Below are positions 22,070 through 33,054 of a DNA stretch of 64,000 bases, piece after piece. The DNA is from Antedon bifida. Lineage: Eukaryota; Echinodermata; Crinoidea; Comatulida; Antedonidae. Position 1 is the first letter of the stretch; every line of letters starts with the position of its first letter. A program made the position numbers and the translations under genes. The DNA is taken from positions 21,023,001-21,087,000 of the forward strand of contig OY727095.1 in NCBI GenBank assembly GCA_963402885.1, given 5' to 3'. The notes beneath the pieces are model-generated. The model did not search any database and had not been told where the DNA came from. It was given only the letters and a program-made list of their open reading frames with translations.

Positions 22070-24440
22070 CAACAAAACAGAATCCTCTGGTACGGAACTG
22101 ACTTTTTAACACAGGCATAACCATCATAATCATGCAATACTAATGCAATAGCATGAAAAATAAAGTTTGTTTCAATCACATCGCATCTTTGAAATTTCTT
22201 ATGTCTATCTATATGGTCAATAAATCACAATCACCCACCCCTAAATTTAGCGATCTTTTCTATTTCACGATTGCCTTTTAATATATAGTTGAATGAAAGA
22301 TTGCTCACAAATAATTACAGAAAAATACAAAAATCATCAATCTTTATATACATTGATGGAATCAGAAATAGGCCCAAAATAAACACAATTCAAGAAGAGC
22401 TAAAGGCAAATGTAGTACAAACTGTAAAAGAAATGACACATGGCAGCTAACCACAATTAATTTTTCAAAAGATGTGTGATCAATTCCACAAATAAAAATT
22501 CATAATTAGTATATTAGGGGCGATCTTGAAACAGAAGTGATCACTACATAAGGTGTGAGGGTTATATATGATTTATTGACCATTCAGGCAGGCATTAAAG
22601 TCCCAAAAATCATCATACGTTTCATGTCTTCGAGAAGTTCTATTTCGGAGGTTTCTATTTCTGTGGAGTCATATTAATGGTTGAGGAATATGCACCAAGC
22701 GATACCATATCTTTTTACAATAACCTAAATGGAAATATCGATATGTGTGTTTTTATGTTTTATTTTTTTTATTCGTTTTTGAAAATTTAATCAACTATAA
22801 TTACAATGAAATATCATTTTGTCCACACAAATCATGAACACAGATGTAGCCTGTGGAAACAATAGGACTCATAAAACCGTGAAAAAGAAGCCCTTGTTTA
22901 GTACTTTCTGGTGACTTCTTTAAAAGATGGGCCTCTTTTCGAGATTAAACCTTTGTAAACTAAAAATGGGGCTTCTTTTCTAAAAGAATGCTGTAATTGT
23001 TGGGAATTCAAACAGTCAATCTCGAAAAGAAGCCAATACTATCTTGAAAACTCCTTTGGAGTGGAGCAGCTTGGTGGTTAACGTGCTTGCCATCCAATCC
23101 AAATGTCAATGACCTAGTGCTAGGGTTGTAACTCACGACTCTTTCAACTCCACTCCCTAAGCCTAATGAGACTTAGTTTTATAAGCACGATAAATTATAA
23201 AATAGTTGATCTATCTTGTAATTTGTTGGATGCGTATGAAAAAAAAAATCCAGTGGAATTGATTTCCAGATGGCTTCTTTTTTTAGGTTTTACGCCGGTA
23301 TGCATAGTACTGAACTACGTTTATTTATTTTATTCCCATCCAACAGCGAATCATCGCCACTATCAATAACTTCAATACATTTCAGGCAATATGATGTAAT
23401 TTCCAAATGAAATCACATATACAGGGTCATTAGTGATCTGCTAATAATATATTGTTTGTGGTTCATAAAAATAATAGAAAGGGTAGTCGATTATCTAGAA
23501 GCTAAATTTCCCGCAGGCATGACTTCAATTGCGTTTTCACCAGTTATCCATGGTATTTGATCACTGTAACTCTTCGTTTCTTTTCATCCTGAAATTTGAG
23601 TATTAGCTCAAGTATAGCTTGATGAAACATGCTTTAGGCTAAACAGCATTAAACAAATGTTAAATATAACAACGACCTACTTAATTCTTGCAGCATTAAG
23701 TGATTATGCTCTTCTTCAAAACCTTCTTAAAACACTGTTTATGCCTTTTGTTGAACTTTACGTGCTCTTCACCTTTTTTTCTCTCTTCTTAATTTGTTGC
23801 CAACATTTCTCAATACGGATTTCGAGGAAATGTAGAGAAAACGACTACTGTATTTTGATTTATTTCATTTATTGGCTTCCTAATATATCCTAATTACAAT
23901 CTACAACTCATTTATTAATTTACTATTCGTTATTCTACTGTAAGTTACGACTTTTATGTTTTAATGTTGTATCTGATTTACCTTTAGTCATTTTGATGTT
24001 TAATTAGAGGCCCCTTTATACTGTATTACCTAAAAATATGCCAAAAGAAATTCTTTAACCAAATCGTTATTACTAGAACTGAAATACGCTTTAAGGAATA
24101 ACGTTATTACTTTATTAACTATTTACAAAAATCAATATTGTGTTTTAGGCCTGATAGCCCAGTTTGTTGGAGTGTCTTCTTCAATATTGATATAATCAGT
24201 AATGTATGTGTTTTTGTATTTTATTTGGCCTTAGGCACGAATAAATGTAAATGATGGGGATGATTATTCCGGTGATTATCACTTCGAATTGTTGATGAAT
24301 TCAAAAAGATCTTTCCATACTCCATAGTCACCATCAACACCAGTGTTTGTGCAGTAAATTGTAACCATATCAATTAATCTGTCCAAAGAAGAATTGATTG
24401 GATTTAAAAAGTTCTCGAGCAAAAATGACTAAAATAATAT
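22070..24440. other. Long non-coding stretch with a small hairpin
   Basis: No coding gene recognised in ~2.4 kb. At 22924-23036 there is a hairpin-like structure: GGGCCTCTTTTCGAGATT and, ~95 bp on, its near-inverse AATCTCGAAAAGAAGCC, with a third relative GGGGCTTCTTTTC between them. Hydrophobic frames at 23166-23369 and 23657-23893 follow T-rich sequence and are probably chance. Confidence 0.35.
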
Positions 24441-24479
24441 TGATTATTGATATTGTTTGTTTTTTTGTTTTGAATCAGC

Positions 24480-25138
24480 AGAAACTATAGATGATGGAGT
24501 TGCTGTTTGTTCGTATATCATATCCACCGAAAAGAAGGCAAAAATGTATCCTAATTGTAAGCCATGGTTCTCACATGAAACAAAATGCCTTATGGTTAAA
24601 AAGAAAAGGAGTATACAAGTATACAAGTAGTGTTCCAAACTAAATTACATTTTTCAAATAATTCAGGTGTAAGGTGTGATTCTTGTATAAGTACAATATC
24701 AACCAACTACGTATCTTTCTTGACAGATGACAAATATATGTTAAGCATGGTTTGCCTGGTGGTAGACTCGATAGTGTTGTTCATAGTGAGAAGTATTGCA
24801 TCACAGAAATGAATGCCACAAAAGCAAGAATACGAACAAGCAAATCCCACGGCCGATTCACTGCAAACTATTACGTTACATGGATCGCAATTTTATACTC
24901 GGAAACGCAGCAAAAACATTACAGAACAATCCATTGGGTAAGAACTATATACAATATATATATATATATATATAAGTGACGATGTATCAAAAATGCTAGG
25001 AGGCTAAGACAGGAACCATTTAGAAAAAGTTAGGCAAAGACCAAATGTAAAATTCGCGTTTATTCCGTTTAGCCTACCGCCTATGATACGATTTAAGACA
25101 CAAGAAGGTAAATACAAATCATTTATACCAAATAAATG
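24480..25138 (+). pseudogene. LINE ORF1-like RNA-binding protein relic
   Basis: The 24594-24811 block is followed by one frame reading KQIPRPIHCKLLRYMDRNFI then LGNAAKTLQNNPLG. After a (TA)n expansion (24952-24973) it continues as ISDDVSKMLGG and, past a stop, HLEKVRQRPNVKFAFIPFSL then PPMIRFKTQEGKYKSFIPNK and TGA at ~25138. The RPI-x-CK-x-LRYxDR...ISDD...RPxVKFAFIP pattern fits the C-terminal domain of L1/Tx1-type ORF1 proteins (inference from memory). A segment at 24535-24600 reads CKPWFSHETK, a LINE-like motif. Confidence 0.5.
24594..24815 (+). repeat. Duplicated 230 bp block, copy 2
   Basis: A direct repeat of 21836-22065, 2.76 kb downstream, more than about 90% alike by eye. It is embedded in the ORF1-like relic and continues further than copy 1. 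Confidence 0.85.
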
Positions 25139-25456
25139 AAAGCAAGTTAAAAAAATTGTACTCGGAGCTAACCAGTTTAACTAATAGCAGTTCAGGGCGT
25201 ACTGTGAGTGTAGTATATGCGTGTTATTAGTAGGCATACTGTTATTGGTAAAAAAAATCAACCATTATGCCTGTTGTTTTTTGTGTTGTCCGTGTTTTGA
25301 CTTTTCTTTATTGTGATTTTAAACTTTATGTATCCATCATATGCAAAAACGTAAATTGTTGTTGTACGAAAAGTATGCAAACTGTTGAAAATAAATGTTC
25401 AGCTTTTACTCTCAGTTACAAACGTAATGTCTAACACGCTTAAAAGTGTTATTATT
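25139..25456. other. Non-coding spacer
   Basis: AT-rich and without a recognised frame. It could contain the 3' part of the ORF1-like retroelement. Confidence 0.3.
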
Positions 25457-26083
25457 ACCTCCGCCAAGGAGGTTATATTTTCACCTCTGTATGTTTGTTA
25501 CCTCCTCCAAGGAGGTTATATTTTCACCTCCGTGTTTGCGTGTGTGTGTGTGCGTGTGTTTTTGTGTATGTCTGTGAACAGCCTGGAGGCCACAGTTTTC
25601 ATCCGAATCCGGCCATTTGGCCACAATGATCTATGCCCCAAAAGCTCGGACGAGTTCGATTGTGAGAGGAAAAGGTCATAGGTCAAGGTCACAACTAACA
25701 AAAAACTATTTTACTGCCTAGAGACCACAGTTTTTATCCGATTCTCACCAAACTTAGCCACAATGATCAATGACTCATCATATAATTGTGGTTAAATTTT
25801 GAAGGGTCAGGGTCAAAGATCAAGGTCCACACAAAAAAAAAGAGATAAAAAAAACTAAAAAAAAAAACCTCGGCTGGATTTGAACCAGCGATCTTAACTG
25901 TGAGAGGCTGGATACATAACCATTACACCAAACTCTCATCCACAACTTTGTAGTGTACAGTTAGCCTATTTACACTTAGAAGTAATAAAAAAATGTTTAA
26001 AAAATATATATTTTCCGGGGACATTTTATGTAGGGGAATTTTACAGTAGGCGGAGGTTTGTACTCTCGGAGTACCCTCTAGTT
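25457..26083. mobile_element. 'CCTCCGCCAAGGAGG' repeat element
   Basis: It begins TTACCTCCGCCAAGGAGGTT, repeated at 25500 (CCTCCTCCAAGGAGGTTATA), and ends GGCGGAGGTTTGTACTCTCG GAGTACCCTCTAG at ~26083. Internal phrases CCTGGAGGCCACAGTTTTCA and CCAAACTTAGCCACAATGAT, with GGTCAGGGTCAAAGATCAAG, are shared by a repeat family that I remember as abundant in echinoderms and corals. The ends form an imperfect inverse pair (ACCTCCGCC / GGCGGAGGT). It carries a tRNA-like sequence at 25868-25940. Confidence 0.6.
25868..25940 (-). repeat. tRNA-Glu-like pseudo-tRNA inside the repeat
   Basis: Read on the minus strand: GTTTGGTGTAATGGTTATGT (A-box-like TGGTGTAATGGTTA) ... CCAGCCTCTCACAGTTAAGA ... CGCTGGTTCAAATCCAGCCG (B-box GGTTCAAATCC with a good T-stem). 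The anticodon loop CTCTCAC would present CUC (Glu), but the anticodon stem and acceptor stem do not pair. It is a tRNA-derived or SINE-like promoter relic, not a working tRNA. Confidence 0.6.
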
Positions 26084-26324
26084 GTACTTGTATTGGTGGA
26101 ATTCACCATACACCTGCAGTTAATAATGAGTTCTCTATTGTTTATCTACATTGTCAATTTGAACTATGTGTATGTCATTACCCTATTCAGAATATGCAAC
26201 AAATGTAATGTGTTGTTTGTACAGAAAGTTAGTGATCAACAGAAAACAACCGCACAGCAGGCACTCTCATTATAATTACTTTGGCATCTTTAGTTAAGAA
26301 CTAATAGTTCTTAATAGTTAATAT

Positions 26325-28656
26325 CACAGCAGCGTGTACAAAAATCTGTTGATATTGCAAACAAAGAGGGTACATCTTGTAAAGATTTTTGGAAATTATT
26401 AAGAGGAAATATAAAGGGTAAAGAAATTGAATGTATTAAAATACCAGGTTTAGATGAATTTATTACAGATAAAGATAAAATTAATTTAACAGTTAAAGAG
26501 TATTGGGAGAACCTAGGTACAAATAATATGGTTTTAAATGATTGTAATAGCTATCTCACAAATAACTATGTTAAAGAAATCAGAAATAAACTCTCTAAAG
26601 AACAGCCTTGTCCTGATGATGTAGAGCAAAACTATCTATACGATATTGTGCTTAATTTTGAAACTGTTGAAAAAGCAGTTAATTTTGCTAAAAACAATAA
26701 AGCCCCTGGCCTGGATGGAATAACAAACGAATTATTAAAAAATGGAGGGCAATCCATTACATTATCGCTACTTACTTTATTTGAAAAATGCATCCAACTA
26801 GAACAAATACCCCAAGAATGGAACAATGGTATAATTATACCAATATTTAAAAAGGGAGACGCTAATGATTTAAACAATTATAGAGGTATTACTTTAACGT
26901 CTTGCGTGTCCAAAATTTTCAACAGAATTATAACTATGCACTATCAAATTACTTAGAAGGTATGGATGTTTTATCGGAAACTCAGGGAGGTTTTCGTGCT
27001 TTTCGCAGATGTGAAGATCACATATTTACTTTAAAAAGTGTAGCAGCCTGTCGCTTAAAAGAAAAAAAGCAAACATATATTGCCTTCCTGGATTTCCGTA
27101 AAGCATTCGATAGTGTTTGGAGAGATGGATTATTGAAATCTGTTTGGCAATCAGGCATTAGGCTAGAGGTAGGTTGATAGACAAACTAGCCTATATGAAA
27201 AAGTAACAGGTAGTGTAAAGATGGGTAGAATTGACACAGATTCATTTGAAATCCATCAGGGGGTTAAGCAAGCAAGTTCTATTTAGTATTTTTATCAATG
27301 AATTTAAAAAATTACTTGTTTCACATGATTTGGGTGTAAGGATTGATGGAAATTGGCTAGGTGGTTTATTCTGGGCAGACGATATCGCACTGCTTGCAAA
27401 CAATGAATTTGAAATGAACAAAATGCTGGACTTAGCCTCTACATTTTCAAAAGAATGGAAGCTTAATTTTAATTTTGAGAAATCGAATATATTAGTTATT
27501 GGAAAACGTATAAATAAGGAGAAAAAATGGAAATTAGGAGATGGCTATATTAGTGAAGCCGAATCATATAAATACCTAGGTGTCCTTATTTCAAGAAATT
27601 TAAATGATCACAAACAATTTGAAAGTGTTGTAAAGAAAGGTAATAGATTGATTGCTTATATCAAGTCTGTTGTTGACAATTTTGATAATTTCAATAGGGT
27701 ATATTTTGGCGATATACTTTGGAGGACAATTGCCCTTCCTTCAATTAATTATGGTTCAGATGTATGGTATACCATAAATAAATCAGATATAGATAAAATA
27801 GAAAAACTTCAATTACAGATGGCTAGATATATTTCAAAGGATTCTATGAGTACACCACGATCTGTAATTTATGGGGAACTTGGCTGGATACCAATACATA
27901 TCATGCATGACATTTCTCGAGTTAAATACTTTAGTCGCTTAATTAAATTGCATCATATCGATGGCCAAATATACTTCTCAATGCAACTAAACTTCTTGAT
28001 GGTGATCCTAATGATTTTCGCTTCAAATTTATTAAGTGTATATATGATGTTTTTACAAAATGTGAATCTGAAGACCTTCTAGAATACTTGCTTAACAATC
28101 GTGACAATGTATATTGGGTTAATCCTCTAATTGATAAAATAAAAAAGTAATATTTCATAATGAATGGAAAGAGAATGTTGCTAGTAAGACATCTCTCACA
28201 GATTTTGTCCTATTTAAGGACACAATAAAAATAGAAGAATATTTATTAGATAAAGTAGATTTTGAAGGAGCATCCCTAAAATTTAAACTTCGCTCGAACA
28301 CATTAGCATTGGATAGCAGAGTTTCTAGATGGTCTGAAGAAAATAATGGGTTTTGTACACTTTGTAACATTAATCAAGAGGAAACTATAAGACACTTCCT
28401 GTTTATCAGTCCTGCTCTTACAAACATAAGATTGGAAGAGTTGGATAAGCTTGAACATGCATTAATTAATTATAACAATATCTGGAATGAATTTTCAAAC
28501 TCAACTATCAATAATAAACTGTATTATGTTTTAGGATCAACAGCTATTCCTTTACCTAATGAAGTAGAGCAGATTTTTGATAGATTTTGTAAACTTTATG
28601 TCAAGAGAGCTTGGAAGAAAATATCAGAAATTAAGCATGTTCAATCTTTATATTAG
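26325..28656 (+). pseudogene. LINE endonuclease/RT ORF2, 5'-truncated, near-intact RT (LINE-1 of this window)
   Basis: A reverse transcriptase-type ORF that starts abruptly at ~26335 in the pre-RT linker (KSVDIANKEGTSCKDFWKLL). RT motifs follow in order: NNKAPGLDGITNELLKNG (~26696), WNNGIIIPIFKKGD, NYRGITLTSCVSKIF (~26877), frameshift, ETQGGFRAFRRCEDHIFTLK, motif A FLDFRKAFDSVW (~27086), frameshift, HQGVKQASVLFSIFINEF, motif C WADD (~27372), ESYKYLGVLISRN and a thumb. After another shift the C-terminus carries a zinc-finger CTLCNINQEETIRHFLF and ends at TAG 28656. Three or four frameshifts make it inactive. The [WF]ADD form and the C-terminal finger fit the CR1/L1-like groups; clade not settled. 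Confidence 0.8.
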
Positions 28657-28867
28657 ATTAAGATCTGTATTACTGAATATTACCAGTTAATTTAAGTTTT
28701 AAATTGTTATTTTGTTGGAGACTTTAGTTAATGTTTATGAATTTTTTTTTTTTACATATTTGTTTAGTTAAGTTTGTGAATTTGTAACTTTTACTTAAGA
28801 ACGCACCAATTGTCATTGATTGAGTGCCACCGATTTAAAGGTGTAAGTTCAAATAAATAAATAAAAA
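28657..28867 (+). other. 3' UTR and (AAAT)n tail of the first LINE
   Basis: About 210 bp of AT-rich sequence after the ORF ends in TAAGTTCAAATAAATAAATA AAA at 28845-28866, a microsatellite-type tail typical of non-LTR elements that lack a long poly-A. TAAGAACGCA appears at 28796-28805 and again just past the tail at 28868-28877, so the exact end or a small target duplication is ambiguous. Confidence 0.6.
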
Positions 28868-28877
28868 ATAAGAACGC

Positions 28878-29165
28878 AATGCTGGTTTTTCATTGGCTAT
28901 CGGGTAACAAAAGAATTGATAGAGCGATACGGCCTACACCTATTGGTTGGTCTATTTTATACTCTATGTAATGCTGGTTTTTAATTGGATGTTGGGTAAC
29001 AAAAGAACTTACATCATTCATTTGTCGCAATTGATAGAGCGATACCTCTTACACTTAGTATGTGTGTTTATACAGTGCGTAAAGCCGGCTTTTGATTGGC
29101 TGGTTGGTACCAAAAGAACATACCGAGATCATGTGTTGCAATTCATAGAGCGATGTGTTTATCGT
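28878..29165 (+). repeat. Three tandem ~100 bp units, likely 5' UTR of the next LINE
   Basis: Units start near 28878, 28971 and 29084. Each has AATGCTGGTTTTTCATTGG (or a variant), GGGTAACAAAAGAA and TTGATAGAGCGATAC. They end 30 bp before the ATG of the downstream LINE endonuclease. Tandem monomers are a known way for LINEs to carry internal promoters, so a promoter role is a reasonable inference. Confidence 0.65.
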
Positions 29166-29194
29166 CGCAGTACTGTAAAACTAATTAATAACTA

Positions 29195-29277
29195 ATGATG
29201 CTAAGGGATATTAATATTATGTCTATGAATTGCCGGGGCCTTGGTAATAAAAACGGGTAGATGTACTTAACTACTTT
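29195..29277 (+). pseudogene. LINE ORF2 endonuclease, N-terminal piece
   Basis: From ATG 29195: MMLRDINIMSMNCRGLGNK, the standard first strand of an APE-type endonuclease (MNCRGL). After a one-base shift it continues as KRVDVLNYF up to ~29277, where a foreign CR1-like sequence begins. The same ORF resumes at ~29856. Confidence 0.75.
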
Positions 29278-29855
29278 GACACCCGATTTGAAAGATGATA
29301 CGGATATCAAACGACAGTACAGGTCATTGTGCATTGGAGCTAATACACTATGTAGAACTTTCTCAAAATGCTCTAAAAACATAAAGTGTTTTTTGTTTAA
29401 AACATATTGTAGTAACTTATACTGTGCTTCTTTGTGGGCAAATTTTAATGTAAAATCTATGGAAGCACTAAAGGTGTGCTTCAACAATGCCTTACGCCTG
29501 CTCCTTAATAAACTTAGGTCATGCAGTGCCAGCACCATGTTTGTAGAAAACCACATCTGCTCGTTCTACGAACTACAACGTAAGGTGGTGTTTGGCATGT
29601 TGTGCAGGTTAGGTAGGTCAGACAATATTGTCATAAAATGTATTCATGAATTTGCTTTTCCTTCATCCAATCTACATAGTAGATGGATGAAGCTGCTGTA
29701 TTGTTCTAACCACGTGACTATGTAGCGTAGGGTTTTTTTTTTTTTTTATATATCTACATATATATATGTATTTGTTATATTTGCAATAGTGTACACTAAT
29801 TTGTTACTGAACTATGGAGAATTTTTTTCCGAAATAAAAGATGAATGAATGAATG
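29278..29855 (+). mobile_element. 5'-truncated CR1/L2-like LINE 3' end nested in ORF2
   Basis: An open frame to TAG ~29725 encodes an RT C-terminus (DIKRQYRSLCIGANTLCRTF, FSKCSKNIKCFLFKTYCSNL, YCASLWANF, RKVVFGMLCRLGRSDN). A T-run and a ~110 bp UTR follow, then AAATAAAAGATGAATGAATG AATG, an (ATGA)n tail at 29840-29856. It interrupts the endonuclease codons of the host LINE. A second copy of the same 3' end lies on the minus strand at 57594-57790 with the same (ATGA)n tail. Confidence 0.8.
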
Positions 29856-30465
29856 AAAGCTAAAAAGCCTGATATTTTGTGTTTACAGGATGTTCATTTT
29901 ACAAAAAAAATAGAAGCACATGTTAAATCAATTTGGGGAGATAAATGTTATTTTTGTAATGGTACTTCAAGGGGAGTAGCAATTCTTTTTAATGATTTAT
30001 TTGATAGGATAGTGTATAATACAAAGAGTGATCCGTCCGGAAATTACTTGGCGTTAGATTTTACATTTGATTCTAAACGATCAACACTAATTAATATATA
30101 TGGACAGCCCAGAGTTTTATACGGAAATTATTCAAGTCATGAATACGTTTGAAAACGCTCATAAAATTTTGTGTGGCGATTGGAACTTAACATTAAATTC
30201 CGATATAGATAACAAGAACTATGTTAATACAAATAACCCAAAAGCAAGAAAAATGGTACTTAAACTTATGTCAGAAAATGATTTAATAGACGCATGGAGA
30301 ACAATACACCCTGACATAAAAAGGTTTACATGGCGACAACACAAACCACTAAAACAAGCACGGCTCGACTTCTTTTTGATATCAGAGGAATTACTCTCAA
30401 TAATAGATACATGTAAAATAGACCCAGGATATCGTACAGATCACTCTTTGGTTAGTTTAAAGGTA
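29856..30465 (+). pseudogene. LINE ORF2 endonuclease, main piece
   Basis: It resumes as KAKKPDILCLQDVHFTKKIE, with KCYFCNGTSRGVAILF (~29945). A frameshift near 30110 then leads to FENAHKILCGDWNLTLNS, DLIDAWRTIHPDIKRFTWRQ and ARLDFFLISEELL. It ends with the catalytic-site phrase GYRTDHSLVSLK (SDH-type His) near 30460. The blocks match L1/Tx1-type APE endonucleases in order. The coding sense stops sharply at ~30465, where an inverted segment begins. Confidence 0.8.
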
Positions 30466-30972
30466 TTAAGGAATTTAGCTCTTCAATATTGTTGTCCATT
30501 TCTGGACCAATTTGAAGTTCATCCATCTTTCTTTCAATTACATTAATTTTATCTTCTAATTTTTAGTCGCGTGGACGCGACTCTATAGTTCACTATGTCG
30601 GTCAGTTGGTCTGTCTGTCTGTCTGTCTGTCGGTCCGGTATCACTATGCATTGTAGCACGCGCGCTTAATGGCTGTTGGCCTTGTTTTTCTCGCTTTTCA
30701 TTTTCTTTTTTTAAACTTGAGAAGAACGAAATTGTTTGGCCTCTTATTCCTAAGAGCAACATTTAAAAAAATAATGCATCATTAATAGAAAGGGACAAAT
30801 CTGAGACTGGGATATCCTTAATTGTGTCTCTTTTGTATGGCGACGCAGCATATAGTTCTCTAATTGTTTGAATTTCTTTTTTAACTATTTTAACATATTC
30901 CTCATTTCTTAAAAAGCTAATTAGTGAACTTCCAATAGCTGATTCTATCTTTTTTCGTTTGTGTTAAGGGTT
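30466..30972 (-). pseudogene. Inverted segment of the same LINE ORF2 (endonuclease-RT linker)
   Basis: Read on the minus strand from ~30970 down, this is exactly the part expected between the endonuclease and the RT. RISYWKFTN, NEEYVKIVKKEIQTIRELYA, KRDTIKDIPVSDLSLSINDA, MLLLGIRGQTISF, then a ~140 bp insert, then NKLEDKINVIERKMDELQIG-type linker ending EELNS. The plus strand resumes correctly at ~30975 with VELQQLRMVKIEGIMLRSRA. The element therefore carries an in-place inversion of ~0.5 kb. Confidence 0.8.
30562..30705. mobile_element. Small repeat with GTCGCGTGGACGCGAC hairpin and (GTCT)n
   Basis: The sequence AGTCGCGTGGACGCGACT (30565-30582) is a perfect short hairpin, followed by TCGGTCAGTTGGTCTGTCTG and a (GTCT)n run (30610-30632). 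It breaks the coding sense of the inverted LINE segment, so it inserted there. I recall the hairpin-plus-GTCT motif as a common invertebrate repeat, but no target duplication is clear. Confidence 0.5.
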
Positions 30973-33054
30973 GAATTACAACAATTACGTATGGTTAAAA
31001 TTGAGGGGATCATGCTGAGATCACGAGCTCAGTTGGTGGAACAAGGGGAAAAACCATCTTCTTTCTTCCTTAATTTGGAGAATAAAAAGATTGTAAATAA
31101 AAGTTGAATAAAATTAGGAGGGAAATGGGTCAGGATATAACTGATAATAAACAAATTATAAAGAATGTAGAAAGTTATTTTTAAAAATTGTACAAAAACA
31201 AAGACGATAAAATTGATCATGTAACTATGAAACAATATTTGAAAAAAACAGTATGAAAAAATTATCACAAAAACTAAAAGAGGAAATTAAGGGGCCATTA
31301 ACAATTGATTATATATTCTTAAAAATATGAAAAACAATAAAAGTCCCGGACAAGATGGTTTCTCCGCCGAATTCTTTAAATTTTTCTGGATTGATATTAG
31401 TGGTTATTTAGTTAGAATGCTCGATTGGGTGTATAAGAACGGAAAACTATCTCAATCTCAACAAATTGGAATCATAACGCTTATACCTAAACCAAATAAA
31501 CCAAGGGACCTTCTAAAAAATTGGCGACCTATATCACTATTAAGCATCACCTATAAGTTAGCGTCTGGGTGTATAGCTAATCGAATAAAGAATGTATTAA
31601 GTCATATTATAAGTAGAGAGCAAAATGGTTTTATGCCAGATAGATTTATTGGCGAAAATATTAGACTAATGAATGACATTATATGTATTAGTGAGCAGTT
31701 AAAGATTCCCGGTATGCTATTATTAATTGATTTCGAAAAACTCTTCGACTCTGTTTCACATATTTTTCATTGATAGAACCATGGAAATGTTTAACTTTGG
31801 TGAGTCTATTAGAAGGTGGATTACAATCCTTTATTCAGAAATGTATTCCTCAGTTTATGTTAACGGTGCTATGTCGAATCGTTTTAAAATTGAAAGAGGC
31901 TGTAGACAAAGAGACCCTCTTTCTCCATATATTTTTCTAATATGTGCAGAAATATTGAATAATTTAATAAAGCAAAACAAACTAATTAAGGGAGTTAAAA
32001 TTAGAGATGAGGAATATACAATATCTCAATATGCAGACGACACTACCATTATACTTGATGGTCTGAAGCATCCCTGCATGTACTTGATACACTGGATACC
32101 GAAGAAGACAACCCAATATTTAAGCTATTTAAGTACATAACAAATTTGTCCAACTCTATGCAACTTGAAACGAATTGTAAACGTCTGTCCAGCATTAGAG
32201 ATAATGTTAAAATTCTCTTCTGGAGAGAGGTAATAGATGCATGGAGTAATTTTATTTCTATTCATTATCCAAAGTCTGTTGACGAGCTATTACGAATGCA
32301 AATTTGGAATAATGAAGTAATAAGAATAGGCAACGAATGTATAAGATATGGAAATTGGGAAAAAGCAGGTATTTTGTTTGTTAATGATTTGTTTAATAGC
32401 AACGGGCAATTTATGAATAAAAAAGAAGTCGAAGATACCTATGGTATTAAGATAAATTATATAAAGTTAATAGGATTAAAAAGGCTTCTTATGGAAAAAT
32501 TTAACAATTTAATGATATGTGAAATTAAAAAAACAGTTTTGCCAGATATTCCATTTCATATAAAAGTACTCTTTCAACAAAGAAAGGGTTGTCGTATTTT
32601 TTATGATGTTCTAAACAACTCAATGTTGAAATCATGGAAAGCACAAAAGAAATGGACAGAGAATAAATTTGTATTCAATAACGAACAATGGAAAACAATC
32701 TACCTAGCTCCACATACGTGTACAATGAATATTGTTTTAATATATTTTCAATATAAAATTTTAAATAGAATAATTGCAACAAATGAACAATTATTTAAAA
32801 TGAATAGAAAAGAAACTTCAATGTGCTCATTTGGAGATGGTCAAATCGAAACCATTCAGCATTTGTTCTGTAATTGTCCAATAACCTCCTCCAGGAAAAA
32901 ATTTCAGAAAAAACTGTGCAATTTATTTTTCGGATACCAAGATGCGCATCAGTTTTTTAATTTAAAAGCCATTAATGCAATTATTCTAATTGTAAAATCA
33001 TGTATTTATAAATTTAAACTAGTTAAATGTAGCCAAATATCAAAATGGTTATGA
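30973..33054 (+). pseudogene. LINE ORF2 reverse transcriptase and C-terminus (LINE-2 of this window)
   Basis: The linker (RSRAQLVEQGEKPSSFFLNL) is followed by the RT: NNKSPGQDGFSAEFFKFFW (~31330), IITLIPKPNKPRDLLKNWRP, ISLLSITYKLASGCIANRIK, REQNGFMPDRFIGENIRL, motif A LLLIDFEKLFDSV (~31720). After a frameshift come GCRQRDPLSPYIFLICAEIL (~31900) and motif C QYADDTTIILDG (~32027). A large in-frame deletion then joins SLHVLDT to LDTEEDNPIFKLFKYI, so the RT thumb is missing. The C-terminal domain (32146-33054) ends with CSFGDGQIETIQHLFCNCP. It fits the L1/Tx1 group. Confidence 0.8.

Noticed and set aside
29185-29556. Minus-strand 123-codon frame
   Set aside because: Antisense to the CR1-like RT C-terminus, which has recognisable motifs on the plus strand.
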